DNA of 64,000 nucleotides from Gyrodactylus bullatarudis (GCA_012064415.1 SSNU01000144.1:795084-859083), one strand, 5' to 3'. Numbered from the stretch's first letter, positions 50,101 to 61,645 are shown. Program-made: numbers and translations. The notes: generated from the sequence alone by a model not told the origin.

Positions 50101-51979
50101 ACTATAACTTTGTAAATATATTCATTCAGACGATCGATAAAATCAAGTGTATAGTCTTTTCATGTGAAAAAATAATTACTTTATAAATTGAATAGCCGAT
50201 TGTGAGTAGATCCATACCAGCATGACGAAGAGCTCGTCTATCCTTTTGCATTAGACCGACAATAAGAGTAGCCAATTCTCCATCTTCATCAGGGCTTTCA
50301 AGGTTAACAACGTACTGTGGATTTGTCCAGAATGTACCTTGATAAAGGAACTATTATCATTGAGAATAAATTTATCTGACATATCTGAGAAAATTAATCG
50401 GGTATATCGAAATTATGCATGTATATTTTTAAAAATTAGGAGTGCAATCTTACTTAGATAATTTCTACAGCCTCCAGCATTAACTCGAGATTTCCATTCC
50501 CCATTCTCTTGAAATGATTCCCAGACACATCCATGACCTTCATGTCCATGACCATCACCATGATCATGCGAGGTGATCTGTCCAGTGGCGCCAGAATTGT
50601 CGGTTTCACTCATGGAAGAAGGTCCAAGATGACATATTTCTAATTTTTGATACTCCTTAACAAAATCTTTATATGCCATCCAGAATTCACCGTCATCACG
50701 AAAACTTAATTCTAATCTTTCTCTTTCACCGGAATTAACATAGTTCCAGGCACTGGATCCATCCGAAAATGCACCCTTCCATTCAACATCATTACCCCAC
50801 GGATTTCGAATGCGAACCAACGCTACTTTTCCCCCTTGGCCTGAGACAACTTCGACTCCAGTTATTGAGTAGGCATGGCCCATAACAAGGCCATTGTCCA
50901 ATCTAGCTTCGGTTACATTAGGATCAGCGTCTATTGAACAGGCCATTAACGATTTTTTATTGATCGCTTGTAGCATAATTTGCAGTAGATTTTCTGGTTC
51001 TTGTCCTCTCAAGTCATACATTTCACCAATTCCAGAAGTGAAATCTTCCAGAGCCTCCACAGTTGTACCTCCTTTAAGAGCTTCATATGAACCATTCAAT
51101 CTAAAAACAATATTTAATACATAATTGAGTATAGTGTTATAATAATCTAATTAGTAATTATTAATTACAGAAGTGCCTTACTTTGCATATGCTTTTTCGA
51201 GAAGAGCAGACCAGAATTCACTTCTATCTTCAGAATGCATATAAATCAACTGGCCATTACGACAAGGCAAGCGATCATCAACAATAACCTCTTTCCATTC
51301 TCCAAAATTCCAAAAGACAAATCTAAAGCAACCAAAATATTCATGGGTGAAACTTTGATCATTTGGGACAACTTGGTTAAATAAATCTTTGTGTTGAGTT
51401 AGTGATGCAACAGCAGCAAGAAGCCAACAATCACCAAGAGCCCCTTGTCTAATATCAAATCTCGTTGCTCCATCTTCTATAAACATGGGATTAGGACAGA
51501 TCTCATGAGGGCGGAGCCACTGAATTCGATATCCAGGAGATTGGCTATAGAACAAGGACGAGTTATCAGCAGGAAAATCAGGATCCTCAAATAATTCTCC
51601 ACTTGCAAGACATTGCCTTTTGAGATTTTCATAGGCTAAATTGTTTGTTGTAATCTCTCCTCCTTTGGAAGCTGGAATTGCCCTGCTTGCTTTCAAACCA
51701 GCATCTCCAGTCACCATAACTTTGTTTTCTTTTTGGGCTCGGAGAGCTGCCCGTGAATCAGCAAAATGACCAAATTTTAAGCCAGCATTTATAATTTGGG
51801 CACCAAATTTACCAACCATTGGAGCATTTACTCCCTTTAAACAAGGAAAATGTAAAATAAATCTATCATACCAGAAATCCTCCAATAGGGTTATTTCTAT
51901 CAGTCAACTTTTCAGCAATCATTTGAGGATCGATATCGATCCCTGCTTGTTTCATAAATCCCTTAATATTACCGAACAT
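44128..51979 (-). CDS. Calpain B (classical PEF-type cysteine protease)
   Basis: Eleven exons on the minus strand: 51872..51979, 51182..51834, 50454..51100, 50180..50337, 49831..50042, 47883..47919, 45922..46057, 44655..44713, 44524..44592, 44207..44461, 44128..44154 (786 aa). A Gly/Met-rich N-terminal segment ([35 protein letters not shown]) precedes the core. The triad is intact ([25 protein letters not shown]), followed by domain III and a PEF domain ending FLDSILYL. Exon sizes 27, 69, 59, 136, 37 and 212 equal those of calpain A, so the genes are tandem duplicates. Introns here are far longer (52-1911 bp). The segment between core and domain III is His-rich ([13 protein letters not shown]) instead of the acidic loop of calpain A. 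Confidence 0.93.
47464..47480. repeat. (CTT)n microsatellite in a calpain B intron
   Basis: Five to six CTT units in the 1825-bp intron 46058..47882. Confidence 0.8.
48790..49475 (+). mobile_element. LINE (non-LTR retrotransposon) reverse transcriptase fragment
   Basis: A plus-strand stretch inside the 1911-bp calpain B intron, antisense to the gene. It encodes the RT catalytic motif KYADDIKII at about 48834..48857, then [18 protein letters not shown], then [12 protein letters not shown] and a thumb-like region to HFDYR. This order (YADD, LN..K, DLG..D..L) is that of Jockey/RTE-type LINE reverse transcriptases. Downstream, other frames give [11 protein letters not shown] and [10 protein letters not shown], the usual C-terminal motifs, with frameshifts between. 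There is no 5' RT half and no endonuclease, so it is a dead, 5'-truncated copy. Confidence 0.75.
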
Positions 51980-52112
51980 ATTCAGAGTAAATTTTATCCA
52001 AAATCAGAAATTTCAATGAGTAACCTGTAGACTAAAAGAAACAAGTCGAAATCGACCTTGCTTTTTTATAATTATCAGCGGTATTTCAATTTTTTTCAAT
52101 TTAATCGCAAGC
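51980..52112. promoter_or_regulatory. Divergent promoter of calpain B and the TBC gene
   Basis: 133 bp separate the two divergent start codons, so the core promoters must overlap or be nested. No TATA box is obvious. Confidence 0.5.
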
Positions 52113-53450
52113 ATGTAAGATTCTCGATTTCTCATGATTAAAGGTCCCAACGTTCTCTCGATTATGGATTCAAAAAAAACCAGAATGTTTCTGAGGATGT
52201 TTATGAGAGTTTCAATAAAGACTATAAAAAAATTCTAGAGAGAAGAGAATCGAGATGGGACACTACAAATTTAGTTGATCCCTCCAAACTTAAACGCGGA
52301 CCTCGATGTAAGATTTTCGTTTTTTATTTATGAGTGAAAAGTTTTTGTCGTAAAGGAATTCCTCAAAAGTATAGAATTAGAGTATGGATGAAATTGTGTG
52401 AAGCAGACATTGCCATGGTTAATCATCCAGAAGATTACGACAGATTTCTTACACAGCCTGTTAGAAAAGAATGGAAAAATGTGATAGACGTTGGTATGGT
52501 TTATTTTTTCATTTCGTTTAGATATTCCTAGAACGTTTCCTGAGAATGAATATTTTGCTAGCGAAGATGGGTCAAATAGCAGGATCGATTGTTTGAGGAA
52601 TGTACTTTATGCTTTTGCAAATCGAAATGAGAGTGTTGGTTATTGCCAAGGACTAAACTATATTGCAGCTACTATTCTCCTTGCTTTTGACGAAACAGAA
52701 TCAGACAAGCAAATGGAAATGAAAACGTTTTGGATTATGAACCAGCTTGTTGAAAATATAATACCGAATTATTACAGTGATGAGATGATGAGTTTAACTA
52801 GAGACTGTTTGGTTATGGAAAATTTGCTAGAGTGAGTTTATTGATTTGATTCATAATTATTTGAGAATTTGAGAACAAGAAAGTTTTTGTAAGTTTCGAG
52901 TAGTTTCAGAATACTGGTTCCGATTATTATAAATTTTTATTTTTAGAGACAGAATGAAAGATGTTTACACACTTCTTAAAAAGTCACAAATAGACATGGT
53001 TATGATCGCAACAAAATGGTTCATCTGTTGCTTTGCTGACGTGGTGCCTATCGAGACAGTTTTCCGAATTTTTGATTGTCTCTTTTATGAAGGTGATAAA
53101 ATCCTCTTTAGAGCTGCCTTAACTCTCATTAAAATGCACAAAAATGATATTTTGAAGCATAGAGATTTACCAACTGTATTGAAAACATTTAAGGCAATCG
53201 GAAAAGATCAACAAACTCTTTATTGTCACGAGTTTACTCGAGTACGTTTATCTAAATATGGTTCATCGCCAATAATTACTCTGATCGATAACATTTTAAG
53301 ATCAATTTTCATCCATGTTTACCTTTTTAGAATATGTTTTCAATGAATACAAACTTCAGTAGAAATGAGATAGCCAAATATCGTGAGAACAATTCAACCA
53401 CTCTTCGTTACAGCAAGTCTCTTAAAGTTCAAGAATTAGCCAAGGATTAA
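52113..53450 (+). CDS. TBC-domain Rab GTPase-activating protein (GRTP1/TBC1D6-like)
   Basis: Model: 52113..52114, 52144..52307, 52335..52493, 52522..52831, 52947..53241, 53331..53450 (349 aa). The ATG is split: AT ends exon 1 and G opens exon 2, giving MSQRSLDYGF; the frame upstream of exon 2 has a stop and no other ATG. Introns 1-3 are 29, 27 and 28 bp. TBC landmarks: FCRKGIPQKYRIRVWMKL, the arginine-finger motif DIPRTFPEN (IxxDxxRT with V-D-V-D-I-P-R-T), the glutamine-finger motif SVGYCQGLNYIAA, and ATKWFICCFADVVPIETVFR. It should stimulate GTP hydrolysis on a Rab. Length and order match GRTP1. Confidence 0.9.
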
Positions 53451-54490
53451 CTTGTACAATGTGAGGGTTACAAGAAATTATTGAAGAAAGTCTTTCAAAC
53501 TCGTTTTTCTTTAAACCAAAAGTATTATCATATAGAGAGGAATTTTCACACCACAATTTGTTAGATTTAAACCACATTTACATAGAGAAACTGATAATTT
53601 ATGATTTTATTGTTTTTTTATTTATTATTTATACCTTGATATGATTTCACGCTACTCTCTTCTATTTTGCTGTAAATTAATTGTTAGTATCGTTTATAAT
53701 TGACTCAATTATCTAATTTCGGATTTTAATAAAAAATTGATTGAACCATTTTTAAAATTTTCATCTTTTTATTGAATCTATATAGTCTATACTACAGACT
53801 CCGAAGTATAGAGTAGATTCTAATTAGTAAAGTGTTTCTAAAGAAGATTAGAGTAGATTTCTATATCTTAGATTAGCAGTGTAACTATTTCGACGGCTTC
53901 AATTTCTTACAAATGTAATTCTACTCAGTCTAAATTGATATTATTATTATTATAGGTATTATGCAATTTCACAAAACAATTGAACCGAATTTCAGGTTTG
54001 TAATGCATCAAGAGAAAATTAATTTTTATGTGAAAAAATTAAATTTATGTATCACTTCAGGAATTGGTTCCATATTGGAAATATTACCCTTCATTCGTCT
54101 TTGGGTCCACGTTTTGTTGAGAATCTACTTTACATTCAATGAGTTCCCGTTGTAACTTTTTGATTTGCTCTTTTGATTGGCTTAAAAACATTCTCAATAA
54201 AGAAATAATCTATGCATACAAATCATAGAGAAAAAGATTTAAAAAAAATGACAGCAAATGGCAGAAAGTACTTTGACTTTTACCAGTGTAGTGATTTACA
54301 TTCAATAATACATACCCTCATATCAACTGGAAATCTTTGAGTTGAAATGATTTATATAAAGCTCAATATTTTTATTCATGAGTACAAAGAGTCACTAAGA
54401 GACTATAAAAGCTTACTATGCTAGCATTTAAGATATAAAGAAGAAACCCTACAGAAGAAGAATTCATTCTCAGATGAAGGAAAAACTAAT
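53451..54490. other. Spacer between the convergent TBC and TSNAXIP1-like genes
   Basis: About 1 kb of AT-rich sequence. One 64-codon frame near 53961 has no family features. Nothing else is seen. Confidence 0.45.
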
Positions 54491-57400
54491 TCAAGTGACC
54501 CACTCATAAGCAACTTTCATATGGAAAGAATCAACCATCTTGTCTTGCCTCTTTACATTGATTTCATTGAGTTTCGTTTGAAGTTGATTAACTTCGGTGA
54601 CAAGGAGCGTTTTGCAATCTTCTTCTCTTGTCATGTCCTCCATTAAATGCAAATATTCATACCGTAATTTTTCTAGTTGTATCTTGAGCTCAAAAACCTC
54701 TGTCTCAAGGCTGGTAATCTTTCTTGAGAAATCACTAATCAATTTTTTTTCCTTCAGACCAAAATTTTTCTCCTCTAATTTGATTTCTTTCAGTTTATCC
54801 TCCGATGACATAGATACATAGAGTAAATCTTCCTAGAGGATAATTTTTTCATTTAAAAATTTTTAAGTTTATGAAAAAAAGTTGATTTAGTAACGAAAGA
54901 TTAGCATTTAGCCAAACCTATGTACCCTTAATTTTCATTAAGTAATAAAATAAAAAGTATCTTTTCTCGTTCTTATGATAAAAATTCCCCATACCTTACC
55001 AGGAATAAATTGAAGTTCACGTGCCTTCTCAACAACACCCTTGTCCTGAAGACCAGACATCTACTCCCTTTAGGGTTTGTAAATTCGCAACATATGCGCC
55101 TTTCTTCACATGCTAGTTCCACCAACATCAAATGTAAACTCGAATTATTTTATTAAACCTTATCAATAACCAAGATTCATATTTGTATAAATTTTATTTT
55201 TACCTCCAAATTCTATTACTAAATAAATCAAGTTTTCTATGAAAAAAATGATAAAAGTTTGTTTTCGTTCCCAATTATATCAATCGTAATTCTCAATTTG
55301 AGAAAGAGTCTTTGGATAATTCTCAATTTCAGAATAGTCATATTTTCTGTAATGAAAACAATGAACCATAAATACGATAGCTTGTTTAAAGAATTTGGAA
55401 AAAGCCTTCGTTTTCACGAAAAAGGAATCTTCAACTTCACAGATATTGAATTATCTAAGAAGCAGAAAGAAATCCTATCCCTCGGCCCTAATTTTTGCAT
55501 TCCTAAGAGAAAAAATGAAATTGAAGACAAAGCGGCTCTCAAACGTTTGATGTATGAACTTGGTCTCACTAAGAACCTTAAAGACAATGCAAACACAGAG
55601 AAGTTTAAATTAGATCTTTTAACTATTTATAGAAGTTTTGATCGAAAACCTTTAAGATCTAGTTTATTAACTAAAAAACATTTTGAGGCATTGAAAGAAC
55701 TAAAATCTAATGAGAACATTTTCCTTACTAAACCTGATAAGGGTAAAAGGATAGTTATAATGTATAAGGAGGATTATTATAGAGCAGGTTTAAATTTTCT
55801 TTCTGATGAAAGTAAATTTGTTAACACAGAACAAGATAGATCAGATTATAAGGAAATGAAATCCATGGAACGTTCCATGTATAAGATATCAAAAGGGTTA
55901 TTCGATAGGAATTTAATTTCTGATAAAACCAGAAATTTTATAGCAAAGAAACATACGAGGATGTCTAGATTATATCTACATCCTAAGACATATAAGATAG
56001 TAGATAATATCGTTCCTGAGGTTTTTCCTATACGGCCGATCTTGGATATGTCGTCATGTCCGCAACATAATTTAGCCAAGTGGTTAATCGATGTATTGAA
56101 ACCAATACATACTTATTATGCTAAATATGTTGTTTAAGATACTTTTTCTTTTCTCGATAAGGTTAAGGATTTAAATATTGGTTTAAATGAAATGGTTTCA
56201 TTAGATGTTAGTTCTTTGTTTCCTAATGTTCCTATTGGGGAGACCCTTGATGTTATTAAATCTTTTATTGATGAACATGATGGTTTTGAACTACAGAGTA
56301 ATGAGATAGCAGATCTTGTTAGGATTTGCTGTACTAATGTTCCTTTGTCTTTTCGAAACAAGGTGTGTATTCAAAAAGATGGTATAGCTATGGGATCACC
56401 TCTAAGTCCTCTTTTAGCAGATATCTTCTTAGGTTGGTTAGAATTAAATAAAATGTCTGATACTATCAATACTTTCACTGATTTATACATCTTAAAGATG
56501 AATTCATTTCATCCTAATATTAAATTTACACTACTATGGAAAAAGAGTCTAAAGAGAGTTTGAGTTTCTTAGATGTCAAACTAACTAGGAAGGAGGATGG
56601 GTCAGTACTAAGAAATGTCTACAAGAAGAAGACTGATAATGGAATATATCTTCATTATGCCAGTTTCAGTCCTCTATCTCATAATGAGGAATGGCCAAAA
56701 GAAATAGAAGAGTCAAAATTACGTTTAAATGAGAATGGTTATCCCAACAGATTTGTAGACAAATTCATCAATATGTCTAATGATGTAGATGAAAGGGTCG
56801 ACAGAGATGAAGGAGAGAAGACAACCATCTTCATGAAACTTAATTTTAAAGGTGACGGTTTCAGTAATGATGTAAGAAGACGACTGGTTAAACTTATTGA
56901 TCAACATTATGATAATATACAATTGAAAATTGTATTCAAAACCCAAAGATTATTCAGTTTGATTCAAAAGGATTAACTAAAGCCTGAAGAAAAGACTCTT
57001 TTGATTTACAAATTCCGATGCGACTGTGGAGTTTCTTATATAGGACGTACAATTAGGAAATTGTCAACTAAGTCAAATGATCATCTAAAGAAGGATACAG
57101 CGGTGACAAGACACATCAAACAGGAAAATCATGAGGCTTCGATTTCTAATTTCTCAATTTTGTATAAAAATACGGGTGATGACAACACAGATTTGTGGGT
57201 GAAGGAGAAATTCTTCATCAATCACTTTAAACCAAACCTGTGTGTTCAGAAAAATTACTCTTAAAATCTTCAATTACCCTGGCCTATGTGAGCTTTTTCA
57301 CTTTTCTCTTCACTGTTAATATTTATTGAAGAGTTTTGGTGTTTTTTTCAGCTCACATTATATTCTTATATTTTTCAACTTTTACTATACTTCTTTCAAA

Positions 57401-59490
57401 ATTTGTAAAATATTATTTTCATTGAATTTAAAACTTTTATCATTATTTATGTGTCACTACTGACGAACCATAAAGAAATGTACATTTGGTGAATAAAACT
57501 TTTTCTTCTATAGCTACAAAGAATGTAAAATAGTAAAGAGAATCTTAAATTGAATGATAGCAATTAAGAACAATGTTATTCTTATGCTGTTCTAGCAAAT
57601 TCTTGGTTCTTATTAGCATGGCCACTGTATTACCTTGAAAAATGACTGAACTTGTTATAATCCTTTAGAATAATAAGGAATTGGAGAAGAATTCGCAATT
57701 AATTCATTCAATTTAAATGATGAATTCACTATTCCTTATTCAGATTGTAATGACAGAAAACATAAGAGAAAATCATTTCTTCAGCATTTTGATTATGGAA
57801 CATGTCTTCACTGTAATCTTCATAGAGGTACTATAAAGAAAACCGAATGCCATCAATTTCAATTCTTATGCGCGTGCTTCAGGTCTTACTCATACAAGAA
57901 GCTCCTGGAAAAGGCTAGTCTACACCCCATTTGGCTTTGAAGAATTGCCTCATCAGTTGCACATAAAAAAATACCAAAACAAAACCACCATGCTCACAAA
58001 CTCTGCTCCTCAAGAGGATTCACAGTTCTTCTCACCACCCTTCCCTCTCTGAGGCTCAGATTCCAAATTAACCTTAAGGCATTTAAAGACCAAAATATAA
58101 GACAGATTGTATCCTTTATTTTAACTATGTGCAAGATAACCACGATTAATTTACCAACTTTTAAAAAATAAATTTCATATGGATATGACGACCCGATTTA
58201 CAATACAATTGTATTGTATTGCAATAGAATTTAATTGCTACAATCATGATAATAGTTCAATAAATCATATTACATATAATATGTATGTTACCGTGAATCG
58301 TGTGAAAGCCGGGATTCGTACGAATCACTGGATCACTAGTGAATCGTGGAAATTTTAAATTCCTTCCTTTAAATAATTTTTATTCTTTTATTTTCGTGGT
58401 GAAGAAATTAAGTATAATTGTAATAATATAAAATAAATTATTTATTTGTGCATGATAAACTACTGTGGCATAATCATAACTTATATGGAGTGATCTTGAA
58501 AGTTGATTATAACAATATCAGGTCGGAACAACATCCGGAATCATTGAAGGTCTATTTTCAGCAAATCAGCTATCTCCTTTGGCCAGAGAAATCTATCGAT
58601 ATTGAAGAAGTTCCTAATGAAAGCTACTCTGTGAGAAAATTTTCGAGTATGGTATCCTCTGTTAATGGACAAGGATTTTTACACTACAGCTGTAAAACAA
58701 AATGCTCAACAAGTCGTTGCAAGTGTCGCAGGAATAATTTATTGTGTAACTCCAGATGCCACATGCACAAATAAATAATTTATTTTATATTATTACAATT
58801 ATACTTAATTTCTTCACAAACGAAAATAAAAGAATAAAAATTATTCAAAGGAAGGAATTTAAAATTTCCACGATTCACTAGTGATTCGTACGAATCCCTG
58901 CTCAATTTAGTAATTCATACGAATCACTAGTGAATTGTAAGAACCTTTCACACGATTCACTAGTGATCCAGTGATTCGTACGAATCCCGGCTTTCACACG
59001 ATTCACGGTAACATATATAATATTATAGTAAGAGTAGATTTGATTGGAATATAACCAGAATTTTTACCCAAAGTATCAAATTGAATCTACTTCACTGAAA
59101 TTTATTTAAAAGAATTTAGATTCCATCATATTATAGGCCCTATTATAATGATACGGATAATTATTAGGAAAAAATTCTTGATTACCTTTATGAGTTCATA
59201 TCTTCTGAGTTCATCAGCTAGAAAGTTGAGTCGTTGATTGTACTCTCGCTTAACCTCGCTAAGAAAGGGACCGTATACTTTGCAAGAGTTTATAAATCTA
59301 TCGAAAGCTTTTTCATATACTTGAAGGCGAACAAAGGAAGAGCTCTTATCATTTTGACTTGGCAATAGAGAGAGACTATCGTTGAGATCTTTTTGGATCT
59401 CCTGTAACAGTATAGGCTTGAATATTTTATCTGATTTCGAGGGATTTTGATTGCACTTATTTCTCGATGTTGAATAAGAAGGCCATGGAT
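54491..59490 (-). CDS. TSNAXIP1-like coiled-coil protein (5' end missing)
   Basis: Proposed exons on the minus strand: 59186..59490, 54995..55060, 54491..54832. The first has the TSNAXIP1 N-domain pattern: VRLQVYEKAFDRFINSCKVY then GPFLSEVKREYNQRL. The last carries the coiled coil KITSLETEVFELKIQLEKL then EYLHLMEDMTREEDCKTLLV TEVNQL, which I recall as the conserved following segment of this family. All joins are phase 0, across introns of 162 and 4125 bp. The large intron holds three transposon remnants. Exon 59186..59490 starts mid-codon after an acceptor, so at least one upstream exon is missing. Alternatively 54491..55060 is a separate 135-aa gene starting MSGLQDKG. TSNAXIP1 is a testis/ciliated-cell protein; the function is poorly known. 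Confidence 0.55.
55259..57480 (+). mobile_element. Penelope-like element (PLE), near full length but dead
   Basis: The coding body runs 55352..57264 and a 3' tail matches the fragment at 4797..5215. It shows the PLE plan: reverse transcriptase followed by a GIY-YIG endonuclease. It lies in the large intron of the TSNAXIP1-like gene, on the opposite strand. Ends are approximate; no clear target duplication is seen by eye. Confidence 0.88.
55352..57264 (+). pseudogene. PLE reverse transcriptase/GIY-YIG endonuclease pseudogene
   Basis: In order: N-domain (SLFKEFGKSLRF, LSLGPNFCIPKRK), RT1 (FLTKPDKGKRIVIM), RT2 (RPILDMSSCPQHNLAKWL), RT3/motif A (MVSLDVSSLFPNVPI, catalytic Asp) and motif B (GIAMGSPLSPLLADIF). 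Motif C (YxDD) is missing: about 30 residues are deleted between LGWLELNK and NSFHPNIKFT, and the frame shifts near 56536. In-frame stops occur at 56135..56137 and 56974..56976. The endonuclease part (LIYKFRCDCGVSYIGRTIRK, then RHIKQENH) is intact in frame. Loss of motif C makes the reverse transcriptase inactive. Confidence 0.88.
57880..58120 (+). mobile_element. LINE 3' coding-end remnant
   Basis: A degenerate stretch translating to HPIWL*RIASSVAHKKIPKQ and further on to LPSLRLRFQINLKAFK. The WL(R)RIA motif and spacing resemble the end of the LINE fragment at 49335..49475 ([10 protein letters not shown]...). There are stops and no RT core. It is probably a tail of the same or a related LINE family. 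Confidence 0.45.
58285..59014. mobile_element. DNA transposon remnant with long terminal inverted repeats
   Basis: The left arm (58285..58454) and right arm (58762..59014) are reverse complements over about 170 bp with few mismatches. Both begin ATGTTACCGTGAATCGTGTG. The right arm carries about 83 extra bp that repeat the internal unit built on GATTCACTAGTGATTCGTACG. The arms flank about 300 bp encoding the C-terminal piece of a transposase-like protein. A target-site duplication is not certain. It is inserted in the large intron of the TSNAXIP1-like gene. Confidence 0.8.
58448..58774 (+). pseudogene. Transposase-like C-terminal fragment with Cys-rich motif
   Basis: An open stretch of 108 codons without an ATG (first codon GTG) lies between the inverted repeats, and its two ends run into the repeat arms. 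It ends in C-x3-C-x4-C-x-C-x6-C-x3-C-H (from SCKTKCSTSRCKCRR to LLCNSRCH), a zinc-binding-like tail I associate with C-termini of some integrase-type (Ginger-like/KRBA2-like) transposon proteins. The upstream HPESLKVYFQQISYLLWP has no catalytic motif. It is probably an internal-deletion derivative. Confidence 0.55.
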
Positions 59491-60436
59491 CTATAAAAGA
59501 CTTTAATACTAAATTAGCGTAATTTGGGTGAGAAGGAATCGAGAAAAATCAACATCAAGTAACACCAACATACACCAATATGTTACAATCAGAAAAATCA
59601 ACTTTAGAAACAAATGAATTATTTTCTCTATATTTATTGAATGAAATAAATTTTTTAATATTCTGATCGATTTTGATCATATTCATTCGCCAGTATTGTT
59701 CTTTAAAGTGTCTCTATTATAATCCTGCAAGATTAAATAAAGCTTAGATTAGATATGAAAAGACAATTTGGACACAAAATGTTTTTTTCACAAGTTCAGT
59801 CAAGTTAAGTTTAAAGTAACATCAACTGACCTGCAAAAGATCTCAAGCTCCAGTTAGAAATCCTTGTTTAGATTTTAAAAATTGATTTAGAGGTTGATCT
59901 AACCAACCTTTATTTTAGTTTTTATATTTTTCTAACATCAATGATTTTTGAATATTAAAAAAGTTATATCCAAATCATTTAAATAATAAATGAAGCAGAC
60001 ATTTTACAGGGATTATTATCAGTGATAATAACTTATCACGTTTAATTCGTGTTTATAGTCAATGGCAACAGAGGGAACCAAGTCAAGAAAATTCTTGCTT
60101 GTCATTCAGAAGAATGGAATTATATATTATATGCTAGTTAAAAATTTTATGATTATCTTCATTGATTATTGATCAATAATTCGATATGACAAAAAATTAA
60201 ATACAGACCTTTTCCTCACTCCAAAGGCGATACATTTTATAGAGAAATAATTCAAGCTGATATAATTATAATCGAAAGTCACATACAATTCAATTGAGTC
60301 ATATAACGATCACGAACCAATGGTCAGAATCATAAGGGGTTCTTATGCCGTAAAAATTATGCAGTAAATAATTATCTAAAGACTAAGCTTTAAAATTTGA
60401 CATTATCAACATGGAATACGAGAGAAAAACATTACC
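59491..60436. other. Region upstream of the TSNAXIP1-like exon
   Basis: 946 bp without a clear exon. One or more 5' exons of the TSNAXIP1-like gene should lie here or beyond, but I could not identify them. Confidence 0.35.
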
Positions 60437-61081
60437 TTATAGCAGAGATGGTATCTTGACATGAGTGGTATATAGTCTCTGGAAGACAATGTTGATATTT
60501 TCCTTGGGAATACAAGGTAAAAGACACTCCATGAGTTGAGGATACTTTTGAATTCCTTCCTTGAATTGTTTTAGGTTTATTGGATTTTGGGCTGTGATAT
60601 TGAGCTTGTCGCAAATATAGTTTATCATTTCTCGGCATGGCTCGTCGGGATCAGCTTCTGGATTGGTTGCGGCAATATCGACAATAAAACTATCTTTGGT
60701 TAATTGTTTAAATTCGACAGTCTTTTTCAAAAATCCATCATTGTCAATGTCCATGATTTTGAATGCTAATTCAGCCCTCTCATCAATGCTACCCCTAAGT
60801 AGAGTTGAGAGGACTTTCAAAAAAGCCTCTGCTGTTATGAGTTGTACTCCTTGACGAGATTCCTGGAGTGTGACCTTGATTAGGCCGTCAAGGGAATTTA
60901 AATTTGTCAGACCAAGATTACTATAGAGGAATGTTTTAAACTGATCCGCTGTCATGCCTTCGTCAGCAATATAAAAGAAAATCTCCAGAAGTACAGCTAT
61001 TTCCATTTTATTGAAATTAATTCGATTCTTGTTGGACAATTTGATGATTGGAGTAATCTTATTCTTTACCGAAGAAGACAT
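60437..61081 (-). CDS. Calaxin/EFCAB1-like EF-hand protein
   Basis: An intronless 214-aa frame from the Met at 61081 (MSSSVKNKITPI), matching calaxin length (about 210). The order of segments matches the family: FNKMEIAVLLEIFFYIADE, MTADQFKTFLYSNLGLTN, the family-typical VLSTLLRGSIDERAELAFKI followed by MDIDNDGFLKK, then DPDEPCREMINYI and LMECLLPCIP. Calaxin binds outer dynein arms in cilia and sperm flagella and tunes motility by Ca2+. The one good EF loop, DIDNDGFLKKTV, has Val at position 12 where Glu is normal; others are degenerate. The frame stays open for 84 more codons upstream (to 61333) with unrelated, Pro/Tyr-rich content, which may be a true extension or an exon of another gene. 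Confidence 0.7.
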   Translation of the reverse strand: MSSSVKNKITPIIKLSNKNRINFNKMEIAVLLEIFFYIADEGMTADQFKTFLYSNLGLTNLNSLDGLIKVTLQESRQGVQLITAEAFLKVLSTLLRGSIDERAELAFKIMDIDNDGFLKKTVEFKQLTKDSFIVDIAATNPEADPDEPCREMINYICDKLNITAQNPINLKQFKEGIQKYPQLMECLLPCIPKENINIVFQRLYTTHVKIPSLL

Positions 61082-61645
61082 ATTTTGACACACTGCACAT
61101 CTTTTGACCTTGGTCAGATTAGAGAATTTAAGAAAGATATATTTCGGTAAAGTGCGTTTTCGATTATTTAAATAATTTGGATTCAACTCAAAATCATTTG
61201 AATCAGTGAATGTGGGTGGCAAACGAGCTGAATATTTGGATGGAAATACTTCTGGTATTGGTGGGCAATACCTACAGGATGCTTTGTTGTCATTTTCCTC
61301 TTTCTGGTGGACAATTGTGGATCGTTTAATCATAAATATTCAATTTCTTAATCGATCAAATCAAAATTTTCAAAAGTTATTCTCGTGTGCTCTCTTACTC
61401 TCGTTTACTTTTTTTTCTGGCAGACAGTTGAAATATGTAGTAAATATTTTAACTAAACTCAAATTAAAATTTTAATGAGTATAGAAAAAAATTTTGATTT
61501 CATTGATAAGAAAAATTTTGGTATTAATCTGATTCCAGCCTTTTTTGGTAAATAATAATAGTAAGAGTAATTCGGTGTAAAAATAATTCTCGTCAATCAT
61601 CACCTATGTACAATTTATATTTGTTTAACGAATAATGGTTAATTT

